This document shows positions 23,101-38,100 of a stretch of 64,000 nucleotides of DNA, one piece after another. Made by a program: the position numbers and the translations under genes. The DNA comes from Melanocharis versteri (lineage: Eukaryota > Chordata > Aves > Passeriformes > Melanocharitidae): NCBI GenBank assembly GCA_013397845.1, contig VZTG01004585.1:188164-252163 (forward strand), written 5' to 3'. The notes below the pieces were generated by a model. That model did not search any database, was not told the DNA's origin, and saw only the letters and a program-made list of their open reading frames with translations. Within the stretch, counting starts at the first letter, position 1. Each line of letters opens with the position of its first letter.

Positions 23101-26100
23101 AACTTTATCCTGAGAAATAAACACAGAGCTTTGTGTCCTGTCACACTGTACCACGCAGAACCCACTTAGCTTCCACCATACAAACAATGGAGATATAAAA
23201 AATATTACAGCATCTCTGTGAGTAAAAAACTGTTTGATATTTTTACCCAGAGCTAATTTAACAAATGTAAAGCATGGCCCATTGTTCACATTAGCTGTCA
23301 AGCATGTAAAATTAATTGCCAGCAATGCTTTCCTTTTTCAAAAGCAGTAATTGTTGCTGATATTGATCTCACTGCCAGAACCTAAGGGGTTATATGCCTT
23401 TTAAAAATAAAAACCAGAAGAGTCAGAGCAGTAGGGAAATTTAAAATCCCAAGACTGCCCAGAGGCAATAATTACTTAACAAACTATATCAGAAAAATGC
23501 TTTCAAACAGTATCAAGAAAAGAAAATCAGACACCGTTTGTGTCAGGGGAAGAGTCTAAAATGAGAAATACAAGAAAAAAGACACCACTCCTACTTTCAT
23601 CTAACAGCACGAGGGAGTAACAGGCCAACTGAAACAAACCTTTGGATGGAAGGGTAGAAATATTTGATCATTAAGGCCTTGAAACCATTTACAAATCTGA
23701 TCTGCTTCAAATGCACGCAGAGTAAAACCATGTAAGTTATGCACGTTTCATATGATTGAATTAGAGTTACATTAAAGTGCCTGACTGAACACATTTCTTT
23801 GCAGGGCAAGGCCTCAGCTATCTGACATCAGCCTTTTCCAAGCAAGACTGAACAGACTTCACGGGTGCTTCAAGCACAGAAGTCCCACAGATACCCACGT
23901 GGAACTTCGAGATGCTTCTGCTCCAAGCCCTTGGTGATTTCAGCTTCAAGTCATGCACTGCAACCCACGCCTGCCTTACCTCAAAGTTGGTGTTGTTGTT
24001 GTAAGGATGTTGAGATTCCCGCATCTGCACGGCCATCCCTGGCTCCTCCATGAACTGACAGGCTGTCAGGGCCATGGTCCCCAGCATGCTCTCCTTGCAC
24101 CTGTGCAGCACTTTCTGGAGAATCTGGGGAGAAGCAACGTCATGTAAATACAATTTACTGTCAAAAGAACGTTTACAGCTGTACATGCTGATGGCTGGCA
24201 CAAGTAATGTCCAGCCACACAGTATTTTGGAAGAGAGGATCAAGATACTAGAAAGAAACAAGATAAATCCACAAATGGTGCCTGCAAGTGTCATCTCCAT
24301 AAGCACAAAAGATTTCACTCTGTCCTCTGTTCTAGATTTTTCATTGTTTATTTGATAAAAACATGACAGATATTGGCTACGTCTCTTCCCACAACTGCTA
24401 GAACCAAGGCTAATCCATAAAGTAATTAACAGGAAACTAAAGCTGCAATCAAGTAAGATAAACAACTTCATTAACACACTAAACAGGCACCTTTACCTTC
24501 TGTACCTATGGGTTTTGGTTTGAATAGAATACGTCATATATTTCAGCCTTCAAAAAAAATGTGCATAAGAAGAAATTATTATGTATCAATTAGATGGCCA
24601 AAGTTTTGAAAGCAGCAGATGAAAGTCCTGTGCCTTTAAAACTACACAAAAACGCCCTTTAATCTATCAGGACACACTAAATATAATTCAGAACCACCTG
24701 TGTCTCCCTTTTTCTTATTTTTTCGAGGTGCACAGAAGCCCTGAATCAGGAATTCTGTTACTTGAGGCCCTTTCAGGACATCAGAGCAACTCATTACATG
24801 TCTTCACCTGCCACCTCCTAACTCCTCCTATAAAATGTAATACATCAGCTCAGGCCAGCAGGTTCATCTCCAAATCAGCCAAAAGATGATTTCTTGGGAA
24901 AAGGAGTTTAAGAAACAAAGGCAGCATGCAGCAGTTCCCTGAATGCACTCTTTGCTTTGCACTTGCAGAACTGCTTAAGACAAAGGCTACGCTTCTGCAT
25001 TTAATATGCCTTAATAGGTCTTATTCTATCAGTTCATCCTGCCCTTTTCTGAACCCATAAAAACACCCTGGGGCAACAATTTCCATGACATACTGTGTCA
25101 AGAACCTGTTCTTTTGGTTTATTTTGGACCTGCCACTTATTACCTTAATCTGACACTCCTTTGTTTTCTTACTGGGAGGGCCAGTGAATAATACTTGCTC
25201 TTAACTTTTGCATGCTATTTACTGCTTTAAATCTACAGAGGAAGAAGAACAGACTTTTCCATTACTCCTTCTCTCTCAATGCCCCACAGGGGAAAGATTC
25301 AGAATGAAGAAAACCAGCTGGTTCCTCACACTGAAGTATTCCTCGGCTGTAACAATCCCTGCCATTCTTCTCTAGGCCTCTTCCAGTTGTACTGCACCTT
25401 ATTTAAATTTTTTAATGAGATGAGGGAGTCACTGCAATCCAAAAGAGTGCATAGTATTGGTTCAGTGGCATATCAATGCCTTCTGCTTGATTTTTCATTC
25501 CCTCTTTGAAGATTCACAGCACCTGATTTGCTTTGACTGCTGTGAAGCCTTGAGCTGACACTTTCATTACAACATTCTATTGTAATTCCAAGATCACTTC
25601 CACCACCAGCTCATCAGTGGAGTAGCAGGTATTACAATATACACATTGAGATCTAAGAAAAAGCAGCTTTTAAAAGGCACTGCCTATTTTACCAATTTCT
25701 CTAGATTACCATCTAGATTGCCTATTTTCAAAACAGACTGCCTATTTTACCAATTTCTCTAGATTACCATCTAGATTGCCTATTTTCAAAACAGACTGCC
25801 TATTTTACCAATTTCTCTTTCATAACTGAAAGAGTTCTCTCTACAGAGCTAGTTTTTCCATTTTCTGTTAACAAGATCAGCACATCAAGACACTGACAGA
25901 TTCCAACTGTTTTTTCAGAACGAATTTAAATTTTGGAGTTTCAATTTAGTTAAAAAAAAGGAACTGCAAATATTTTTGTTGGTCAGAGTCTCATGGCACG
26001 TAGGCACAGGTTTTGTTCACGTGTCTAAGTGAAATCCACTTACTTTTTCCCATAGCTGCTTCTCCTCTAGCTGCATCAGCATGTCCAGGATGTATGTCAT

Positions 26101-29100
26101 ATGGGCTGGGCCACTGAGGTCTAAGATTTCCTCATTTATTGCCACATCATCAGGCCACTCAGCTAACAGGGATGCCAGCACGTGCCTGGCATACAGGACT
26201 GCAATTGCCTCATTGACACGATACAGGTAGTCCCTCACAGCCTTTTTACTCCTGGAGTCCAGCTCCTTGTGCAGGAGAATGGAACTCTTGGTGCGCCGCT
26301 GCTTGGCATAGCTGAGCTGCAGGTCACTCTCCGTGTTGGTGATGAGCTTCTGGGCAACAGGATTGGTTTCTTCTGTTGCTTTATCGCAGAGTACAGGCTT
26401 TGACTGCAAGAAGAGAAATGCAAGTTTGAAAACAGGCTGTCAATAATTTACTGCCTTCTGTTTGGATATCTGACCAGTCAAACTGCAAGCTGAATTTACA
26501 AATGAATTTGCCAAAAAACCCACAAAAGTGGGAGCTCTCACACGGCTACAGATTTCCTGAGAAACACTGTTTATGTCAACACACCTCACTATACACTGAA
26601 GCATTTGTGGAAAGAGCAGTTAGAATTCTAACCAGAAGTGTTAACTGAAGCTCACCTACAGAGGTAAAGCTACCAAGTGCCCTGCAATGAGGCAAGTTGG
26701 GAGGGACTTTTGGAGATCACTTGGTCCAAATCTGACTTAAGGCTGAGATAACTTCAAAATCAGGGCTTTGTCCAGTTAAGTTTGGACAATTTCCAGGGGT
26801 GGATATTTTACAGCCCCTGAACAAGCTGTTGAAAGGCCTATTTTTTTTCTTATAATTATGTGAAATTACTTCAGGAAGCTCCTCCCACTTTGCTATGCAA
26901 CTGATAAACAGCTGTGCTGGTGACACCACACAGCCAGGAGTGAGCCCCCAAAATAAAGCAGAGCTGTGGGACCCTGCTATTGAATGCAAAACCTAAAGCT
27001 TGCAAGTGTAGTGTCTACTTCACAAGAGAAATTCATTGCTTCCTTGTTCTGCTGAATTTACTCTAAGATAACAATGATATGCTAAAACAGTAGCATGGCA
27101 TAAGCTTACAGCAATGAGATACAATCTCTCTTGTGTAAGGGGAGGAAATTACAGCCTGCAATCACAATTTGTTCTCCCGACCTGGGAATCAAGTTTTTTC
27201 ACTTCCTTAAGGAAGGAATAACAAGGAAGAAATACTTGCTTCTTGTACCTGCTTGCTCATTTTGACATAAAACACAGATAACAGATTATTCCAGATGTTT
27301 AAAAAAATTTCTCAGGTTTGAAGTTACTAAACAGAAGCTACTGAATGCCAAAATTCATTATTTTCCAATTGCTCCTGTTTGTAGAGATGTCCATACCAAA
27401 CAAGGTAAGATGATCATATCTGTATCCACTGCCTTGGAACTCTGCTCCTCCAGCCTCAAACGTTTGCTGGGCTGCCACTTCTGAGCCAGCGTCCGGATCC
27501 TCTCATCCGTTGTGATTACATCGCCATCAAACCTTAACAGAGGCAAAAGAAAATCAAAAATACACGAATGTGTTTCCAAAGTAATGCAAACTCAATTAGG
27601 GCAATTAAATGCAAATTAAATCTTCCCACCTTCTGTTTTGGAAAGATTAAACTCTACCTATTTTTATCACGTTAACAGCTCCCCTGTTCTAACAAGCCAA
27701 AGGATTTAAATGTTACAAAACCACTTATTTCTGTGAGAACATGGTGTCTCTGTGAGATGCTTTGAGTACCAGAAGCCACATGTGAGCTCTTGACTCTTCC
27801 TCAGTTCACAGAATTCAGAGCCATAGTAGATCTTAGTATGGAAGCTACCACATAGAAAAGAGCATGTGATGTGTTTCAGAAGATGGTGACTTGCTTCCAT
27901 AAATACAACGCAGCAGGAGTTTATTTCCTTACATTTTCACACAGGAAAACCAAATCTTATCCTTGGAAGAATTTCTATTCAGCACCGAGAGGATTTTAGA
28001 TTTTCACCCACCATTGTTTCTCTGCTAGACCCAGACTTTCACGTACCTTTTTTGAACTTCCAGGAAAAAAGAATCTGTTCTTTTCATCTGCAACTCATAC
28101 ATGGCTCGAAGAATATGGAGAGGTGCATTAAGTGCATCGTGTGTCATCTGAGCAAGGAGCAAAAAGAAATGAAAAAAACCTCAAAAACACATTAGAGGGG
28201 AAAAAGAAAGACTGAATTTCTTTAAGGATGATCTAGGCATTATTTTCCACCTTGTAGGTAGAGAATTAATGAACTTAGTATATGGATTAGTAATAATGAA
28301 AAGCAGTTTAGGAAAACACTGTATAATGATTTTGTAGCATTCATTACTGTAGTTCTATTTTATTTTCTTTAAAGAACGATGCATTGAAATCATAAACCCA
28401 TACTCTATACATTTAGAAGAAAAACAACCACATGAACTACCAAATGCTTTATGCAGCTAGCAAATGTGCATTTACCCAAAAGGAGGTAAACTAATTTAAA
28501 TACCAAGAAGCATATTTTGGTGGCTTCATCCAGGCCCTCCAGAGGATCAAGTTTGCTCTGCTCTAAATCAACAGGACCAACAACAGGCTGCTCCACATCT
28601 TGATCTTGTTCCCTGTCTTCCAGTTCAGTATCCTCCTGTTCAGCCAGGGAACTGATATCTTGCTTTGAGGAATACAGCATTATTGACAAAATCTACACAG
28701 AAAAAAGGTAGCATATGGTGTGACAGCTGTAGGTATTATTAGTTTATTTGCAATCAGCTCCTTAGAACAACATTATCAGACCTGGACGGTGCTTAACACA
28801 TGCTATTTTGCAAAGAAGCAACACCTAAAAAAAAGAAAAACAACCCCAAAACACAAAACAAAACCATTTCCCACTTCACTAATGAGTTACACCTTCCATG
28901 CTGCTGCAAAGACAACTTCAGTGATCAGCTGAAAGTGCAAAGAAAGGTGAGAGAGTAATTATTTTCCATTTCAGTACATCAAAGGTTTGAAGATTCCAAG
29001 ACAAAAACAGAGCAAAGGTGACTATCACCAAAATGCCAGTGATGCCCCTCCACACCCTTCTCCTTTGAAAACAGCCCTCTGGCTCCAGCATAGTCCTAAA

Positions 29101-32100
29101 TATGAATTAACACAACTCCTGCCTAAGATAAAACATAACTAACGGTTGAACCACACTTATCTTTCAGCAATTACCAACCACTGTGAAAGAATATGCCCAC
29201 ATGTGCATTGATCTCCCCACCTGCACTGCAGCAAAACCTTGTGCATGATTTTCTTTGAGATTATTTTCTAAATTGAAGAATGGAATTTTCAAGAACAGTC
29301 TAAATGAAATCCATAAAACAATCTGAGTGGGTGAGTAATGTCTCATCCTGCAAATTTTTTCCCAAATAAAATCAGATTAGTGAAAATCAGCTCCTGCTTT
29401 AAAGAATTCAGACTATTATCTACATGATTATGATGGGCAGAAGGAGGCAGATCCAGGGATACAGTTATATGAACATTTTTTCAGAGACTAATTAGAGATA
29501 ATCTTGAGTCTTTCTCTCCAGGAGGGCAGGGCACTGCCATAACCTTTCATGCCGCTATGTGAAGCCTGACTTTTTACAGGATGTCACTTTTCTTACCTCC
29601 AAGTCTCGGAGAAGCCAAGTCTTACTGAAGCCAGTTCCTTTGCTACACTTCTTCACTAGAAGTTTGAGTAAACCAGACTGAAGAAAGGCAGACTGGATCT
29701 CCTTAAAGCCATGAATCTGCACACATAGACACACACACAAATAAATAACTAAAAAAGGAACAATGCATCACAGTGCTTGTGAGGCCTTGTCACACAGCCT
29801 TGGGTGAATTTCCTGCCCAGATGAACTACACTGGGAATCTTTTTCTTTTGTTTCCTTAAAATAAAAATCCCCACTTCAAATCCCTTAAGGGTATCATCTA
29901 TGACATGCACAGAGTAGTAACTGAGTATCTGTTTTCATCTGACAGTCAAAAAAACAAAAAAATCCTCTTCAAATACTCCAGGAGTGAGAAAAGTGAACTT
30001 CACTCCATAAAATGTTATCTCTAGGAATTTCTTCCTGAGCCCTCCTGAATGGCTGGCCCCCAGAGAGGAAAGCGAAACAACTTCCAGCTAAGAATCACAA
30101 AAGCTATTTAAAGCCCAGCAACATTTTCAACCCCCTACAGACTGGGAATAAAGGGATCCAGCTGTGACAGAAATGCCCTTGTGGTAATTCCCCAGTGCTC
30201 AGCCAATACCCAAGTTCCTGTAGCACAGAGTAGAACATGAATTTTTATTTCTCTATCATATTCTGTGTCAGGCACCTTCAGAGTTCTGTAAAGCCCCTTC
30301 AGAGCGAGCGACAAGACCCAAGTTGTTTCCACTGCCTCAGCATAGCTACTGTCTATGCTGGTCTGCAAGAGGTGGGTGGAGATGAGGACAAAGTGCTGCA
30401 GGTACTGTCTCAGCTGGGTCTGGGAATCGCTGCCTTCTTGCCCACATTTCTGAATCAACTGATAGTCTTTCACTACAAGAGAGAAAAAAACAGAATTCAC
30501 TTGGTTCACATTAAAATATTGTAGAGCCATCTCTTAGGAGGTATGAGTAGGCTGAGACAGGAGACATCCTTCCATCAATTATGTTCTAATAATAAAGGTC
30601 TTATACAAAATTATCTCAGATTCCCTGAACAGTCAAGAGAGTATTTCATTTTTCAGTACAAGCTAAAACTCCCTAGGTCACTTCTGGCCACGGCACATAT
30701 TTGTGCATTAGCAGTACAGCACACAAAGCAGCTCATGTTGTATTTTACAATTAAAATGGGGAAAATTCTGACCTGCAATTGATATGATGAATAAATTGCT
30801 GATCTTACTGTTTAAAATGTCAACAGTTAAACAAAAAGAAAAGCTTTTATATTCAAATGTTCCTACAATATCAAAAAGCAGTTTAGTCTGTTGATTTTTC
30901 CAAATGTCTTTTACACAACTTCAGTAGTCAAATCTTAGGACAACCTTTGCTTTATTAACTTCATAATATTAGGTCATACAAAGTGAAAAGCCCTTGCTCC
31001 TAAAAATCCAACTGATTTGTTCTATATTAAATGTTTCACTTGGTCTCAAATTTTAGGGATATCCAAACTGTTTTTATATTAGCAATTGTTCTAAAACATT
31101 AAGCACAGGTTTGTAAAGGATAAGACACAAGCAGTACAGAAATCTTGACACAGAAACAACTGCTTCATCTTCATCAAAAGCCTATTTCTGAGATTTCTCA
31201 ATTAACAGAATGGTCTCAAAAGATTTGTAAATCCTCTTCTGAATAAAGATAATTGAAATAATTACTGCAGCAGCTTCACAATTTGGCAGTGACCTGCAAG
31301 CAGAATTTGGTAACCTATGAGCAGAAAGTCAGGCAACTTACTAATAATGGAATTCAAACTCTGCAGACCTGCACAGTGGTCAAGTTAACATTTGCTTTTG
31401 GGTATCCATAACAAACTGTAAGGAAATACTCTGTGATTCTCTGATAAAACAAAAATGTCACAGAACCTGTTTTTCTCTTTCGGGTTTTGATATCTACAAC
31501 CACTGCCCTGTTTTTCTCAGTGAAGTGCTTCAGGATGATCACGTTATGAGGCTCGTTAGCATTGTCCATGTACACAGAACGAGTGCCCATACACAGCACC
31601 TGAAACGGCAGCAGAACTTCAGTTAGGATTTGGAAAACTTATTTACAAATACACAGCCATGTCTTATGCTGGTTACATTTGCTTGTTCTTGGTATTGTAT
31701 TTTTGAGCTGAACCATTGCTTGATGCCAGGTATTTGCTGATCTTCAGAAAATGGCAGTTCAAGTCTATAAAAGAAATGTCTACAACAACCAGCTTAATGT
31801 TACATAGGCAATGTATCAGTTATGAATATCAAGATGGAGAATGAATTGTTTTGCTTGTACAAAAATCCTTTTTGATACTCAAACAAATGAAGCTGGTTTG
31901 CTTGCAGCAGTTTTAAGCAGCATCCAAAGAAATGCCAGGCCAAACCAGCTCATTATCGTTTATTGTACCAACGTTAATTGCACACAAGTGGAAAGATGCA
32001 AACTCTGACATACCCCAGGTTCTGAGAGTTTATAAAGGATGTCCCCAGTTGGTGGAATCCGTAGTATTTAGAAACAGATACCCAAAAGCTTTAACCAATT

Positions 32101-35100
32101 TCGTTTCCTTTAGGACTGATAGGCCACTTACCTCAGGAAAGCCAACCAGCACCAGCAAAGTGAAGATGTTGGTGTGCTTTAGCTGGAAGGGCAGCTGCTT
32201 AATGCAGTGGTCAGTGAAAGCAGCGATGACATCGTGCCACTGCGCAGAGGAGTTCAGCGACCGCAGGATGTCTGCCATGGAGCTCGCCCAGTCCAGACCT
32301 ACACGACTGCAAAGAAGAGCAGGCTGCATTAGGAGGGCTGACTGCACACTCACCTGAAGCTATTTTTCCTCAAGACAGCATATCACTGGTAATCTGTCAC
32401 AGCTGCAGCTTTCAAATCATTCCAGAACTGGTTTTCCAAATACTTGAAGCTTTCATGCCAGCTGACGCATGGATTCTGCTGTTTTCCATAGAGCATAAGT
32501 ACTATTGTGTTTTCTAAGAGGGTTTACAATCCCAAATCAAAGTGTGCCTGAACATTGCCACTGTTAATTCTGAATTTTAGTTTAGAACTCAGAAGCTTAT
32601 GTTTGCATGGCAGCAAGAGGTTTATTTCCCATGTATGTGACCACCTGCTCACTCTGTGGATCACACAAATAACCTACAAGGACTGGTCTCCTCACACTAA
32701 AGTCAGTTTTTGAGAAAATCCTTTCCCTCAGCTTATGATCTTGGATATTCTGCCTCTAAATTTCATACGCTTTTCTATTTTTTTATGAACCCTCCCTGTA
32801 AAACACAGCTACAATAAAAAATAAGTCACATTTAACAGGCATGACATTAATCTCAGAATGCTTGAGAGCTTTCTCAGGATTTTCAAAATCTGTCCCTCCC
32901 TGCTGTTTCCAGTGCAATTTTACTATAAAAAACCTCTCTCTCAAATACTTTAACATAAAAGGGCCAGATCTAGAACTCAGCACTGGTGATAGTTGTGTGA
33001 CACACCCTCCTCCTTTCCCAAGTTACACAAGAGATTTGTAACAATGTGAGAGAATTCATGTCACACAAAAAATAAAGGACTGTATTTTTGGTTTTCCTGG
33101 TAGTTTCCAAACCTCACTGCCTCCTCCATGACATGCTGTGTAGGTAAGCACAGGAAATTAGGCCACTCTTCAGCAGCCAGCCTTCTTCTGGAAGGAAATT
33201 AAGATTCCCACTGCAACAAGGGCTGCAGATGCGAAGCCCCTTCCATAACCAGGGTGCAGGCTTAATTACCTTTCTATTAAAAAGCCTCTATGCACGAGGC
33301 ACACATGAAAGAAAATTACTGTTCAGCAGAGATTAACTAATCGGGTTAAGGTAAGAAGCACCTGTCTAAACACACAGCTCCCAGGCTGAACAGAAGATGA
33401 GTTGTCTTCCATCCTTCTGGCACTGTAGACCCATCTCCTGGTACAAACAAATTATGTTTGGCTGAAAGGATTTTAGTCACAGCAGCATCCACTTCTGCAG
33501 GCATAAGCCTGAGGATTAACTGGCCCAGGAGTCCCAAGGTTAAATGATAAGTTTCATTCAGGTGGCCAGCATTTGAGATTACAACATGAAACATCAGCGG
33601 AAGTATTTGTTCCAGGTTGATCAGAGACATTGTGGAGCCCTGTGGAGAGAGAAAAATCTCAGTGAGGCAGCGAAAGAAAACAAGATTTTTAGTCAAAGAC
33701 AGCACATGCAAAAGCTTCTGTTCTAAAGGTCTTTCAAATGGGACAAAAGGAATGAGGAACTACATTCCTACTTTGGTTATTGGCTTGTTAGTGTGATCTG
33801 ACTAAAGTGAAGCTAAACTGAAGATTTAAACTCTGCTGAACAGTTAAGACACTACTTCACAGATAGACTAAAATTCCCTTCTCTCCCCCCACCAGGAACA
33901 AGCCTTTACATTCCTTAGTGATGTCAATGTCTGAAGACGTTCTAATTCACATTTCATAACATGTAAGCAACATGGGCCCATATCCCACATTTAATTCCTA
34001 TGAATTTCATTCATGTTATTTGTGCACCTAGAAAACTACCCAGATGGAAGTAAAAAGAACTAACTGATTTGAAAGGTGGTAACATAGCTGCCAGCAATCC
34101 CAGAATCCTCTTCTGAGAGCATTCAGCAAAAACTTGTTCCTGGCTAGGTATTAAAACCTTCTCTGTTGGTTTTTGGGTTGAATCTTCTGAGAGGGAGTCA
34201 CCTGCTTTTTAAATAAAAACAGAAGAAAAAAATCCCCTAAGTGACATTAAAAATAAAAGAAATAAGTGATAGCTTCATTTTTATAATCAAAATCTACAAA
34301 TAAACAGAAATTATAAAAGGAATTATTACAATTCAAAAACAAAGTCTTTATAAATGTGTATGGAAACAGAAGGTAAAGAAATTTATACCATCTAGTAAAA
34401 ACATAAAGGACAGTGCTACAGACAGATCCATTTAACTGTCACAATTCTTACAATCCCTGTCTTTAACAGGATAAGGCACCTAATTTCTGGTTCCAAGTGC
34501 ATCAGAACACACAAGTGCTGTGTTAGACCAACAGGTACTGTAACCTCTATACATGGATAAATATTTGTGGAAATCTACTCTAGTTTCCCAACTCCTTTTA
34601 AACAATTGCAAGGCAGTTGCTCAAAGCAATGTCTGAGGTTTTCACAAAGCAGAGATAGACATTTGAAAATATGCAAAACTGGATTAGGAATAAAGAGGAC
34701 AGCTGTTTGTTTGCAGATGAATGGATATTTCTGTGACAGGGAAAATGAGAAATCATTTTTTACCTGTTGGAGGAACATTCCCATCCACAGACAAGTCTGA
34801 CACTTGTCTCACAACACCTTTCTTTGCAGAGACAGCTTTGATTTCAATTTCTTGTTTTCCTACTTTATCTTCTGCAGGAGACTGGATTTCCTTGTGAGTA
34901 TCTCCTTTCCCCTAAAAATAAAACAAAAGTACTAAAAGATTAAAACAAAATTTAATACCTGGAGGAACGAGCATGGAAAGAAGTCAGTCATCTGCACTTG
35001 ACAAACATTTTTCTTTGAGAAACAAAACCTTTTACTGAAGAATTTCTTGATGTATTCATGTCTTGAGCTTCCATACAATTAAATTATGTTCTTTTATTTT

Positions 35101-38100
35101 ACTCGTATCTCCCTGCATAAAATTATTACACTATAATAGTTTTAAACACTGTATAAAACTGTAGGAAACTCATTCTCCTACTCAACAGTGCTAACAACCA
35201 GGGGAAATGACAGCCCTTTCACAAAGAGCAAGACATGCCCCTCTCCTGCAACACTTTTGTGAATCAGTTCAGAACAAGAAGTTTTTGATCAGCCAGACCT
35301 AATGAAAAAAAACAACTGTCCCCTTGCTCCCCAACTTTTACCTATAAATGAAATCATTACTATCCCTTATTTCAGTCCCACATTCAGAATAGGCTGTTTA
35401 AGCATCTGAAGATGTTTAATATCAGATCACGTATCTGATATCGGGGGCTCTGGAAATAACAGGTACTTACACTACGATGCACCAAAGAGCCTGTGCTGGG
35501 TTTCTCATCTCTTCCCTTCCCTGCTTTGTCACCAGGATGACTTTTTGGAGCACTGCCTGAAACAGTGTCATTCTCTGAGAAGGACTCATCTTCTGGTAAC
35601 ATGCAAAGGAGAGCTAAATTTTTCAGTCCTGGGAGCAAGAAAGTTATTAAAGTTATTTAGCTGTTGAGCGGCAAGACGGACAAAAAGCAGAACTGAAACA
35701 CTTTAAAAGAGAACTGCAAACTTCTCACACACTTCTTTTGAACATTAACTCCATCAAAAACATGTTTTCCATCAAGCTCATGTAATTATGTAGTTCCATT
35801 AAATACTAGTGATGGACAGATGGTGACATCTTCCACCTTAAAGATGCCATTGGGGTAAAGGTCTTAATTTAAGAGAGCGGTAGAGTGTAAATTATTAATA
35901 GCAAATTACACTTGTCTTATTTTTCAATCTTCTGACCACCTGCACAATAGAACTGTATATTGTAAACAGATTGATTAATGAGTATGCATAAGTATTTGGT
36001 GGTGGTGGTATTTCAGCTGTATTAGAGCTGCTCACAAAAACTACCAGTGAACTTATTTGAATTTTAATCTAGAATTTTTGATACATTCAACATAGGTCCC
36101 TATTTATAACCCTATTTTCTGCAGTGGGTCTTTGTTCACAGAAACCCCCATTCCCAGACAAATGAACACCACTGCTAGAAGTTTATACCACAAACACGGT
36201 TAAAAACCTCTTCCCAAGAGATGCAGAATAAAAAGCTTTTTCCACCAAGTTATCTGTTGTCCTTCAGCAGTCAGTGATAAACTACTAAAAGAACACGAAG
36301 CTGTATTGACTGATCCCTTTACAACAGCTAAGATGGAAAAAAAAACAACCACAAACTTGCCAAGTTGTCTCCAATGTTTATGTAAGCATAAAATTAGTTT
36401 TCTCAAGCACTCTATTTTCCATGTTTCAATGACCCTGAATGACACTTGTTCTACATTTGCTTTCTACATAAACAGTTATTCTCAGTGAAGTACACAGTAG
36501 CTTCCCCTTTCCTTTGGAAACTTTAAAGTCAGTAACCACGGACATTTCTGACACTTGTAGAAAGCATTGTTCAGAGCAGGAGGAGCTGACTCACCTTTTC
36601 CGTGCTGTGCTTTCATCAGGCAGTCCCCAATGAGCTGAATGCACTGGTGCTGCAGATCTCTGGCATGGCTGAGGACTTGGGGATCCAGTTTCTCTCCTTC
36701 TACTTCCTCCCCATTTGCCAGATCTGCACTGTAGAGAGTCAGGGCAGCAAAGAGCAGCCAGGAGTAATTGTGGACATAGGGCTGGATGAGGCGCTGCCGG
36801 TCACTGATTCGGATGGTCACCATGGGATACACTGTGATGCTGTGGGTGGGCAAGTGGCTGGAAGGAGAAAGGACATCACTTAGGAATGCAGCTGGTTTTT
36901 CCCTAACCACCACAGTCAGTCAGTCAACACAAAACACATTCACAGGAAACCACTTAAAACTCAACACATTCCAGAGGTTCAAGCTGTGGGCCTGGTTTTT
37001 ATGACCTCTGGTGTCAAGCACTGAAAACTGTTGTTTTCCACAGCAGTGATCATCTCTTCTATCCTGTCATACAGGACTGGGAACTCCTGCAGCTTTCCTA
37101 GCCACATCCAGAAAACAACTGCTACCAAGTGACTTCAGAGGTTGAGGCAGGTTTCCAGACATTTTTGCTGAACTGGTCCTATCTTTGTTTCCCCAAAAGA
37201 CACCAAGGAGATGTTCTGACATCAGACACAGCTTTATAGGAAGCACCATGAGAATGACTGATTGTATTTAGCTACAAAATATTGTCTTTCTGCCACATGG
37301 GGGAAAGCAAATCACATTTTTAATACCTGTCAGAGTATTTCTTTGCATGATAACATCCATAGCAAAGGTCAAAGTCATCACACACATTGCAGTTCATTCT
37401 CCGACCTATGATAACTCCCTGGCAGTGATCACAGGCATATTCCATATTCACCATTTCATGGTCATCCTCATGTCCTTCAGGTTTAACTCCACCTGTAAAG
37501 AAAGATTTCCCTGTAAAATCTTTCTGAGAAAGGGTTTTTTGTAATTTCAAGTTCACATTCATATTAGGGAAAGAAAAGCTAAACATTTCCAAAAAACCCA
37601 GAAGAAAAGTGTATGACTTTATTTTGTGCATAATTTACAAGATACTATTTTGGCTTTGAACACAGGGTTTTGAGGGGTTATTTAATGGTTCTCACCAAGG
37701 AAACAAGTTTTACACAGATCCATGTCATTGCACTGCAGACAGCGGTAGCGATGCCACGGTGCAATTTCATCACAGCCATCACAGGATATGTCCACGTTCA
37801 ACAGGTCACAGTAACGAGCAACAAACATGTGCATCTACAGCAATAAATCAACACAGTTAGTTGAGTATTATTTTCTGACTTTGAGAAAGCTTCAGACAGA
37901 AAGCAGAACACTTCCCCTGCCAAAAATGAATGCGGATCTTTTAATCATTTTAGACTCCTGAAAGTCTACAGAGACCCAACTAATAAAAATTCACCATAAA
38001 CCAGATTCCTTCCTCCCCTTTAGGCTTTTAAAGGTCTCTTATTTACCCCTTCTGCAGATAAATATACAAAACATGAGGTCACCTTTCTCTGCTTCTCTGG

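Noticed and set aside
22786..23169. 127-codon plus-strand frame
   Set aside because: It is the antisense shadow of ZZEF1 exon 46.
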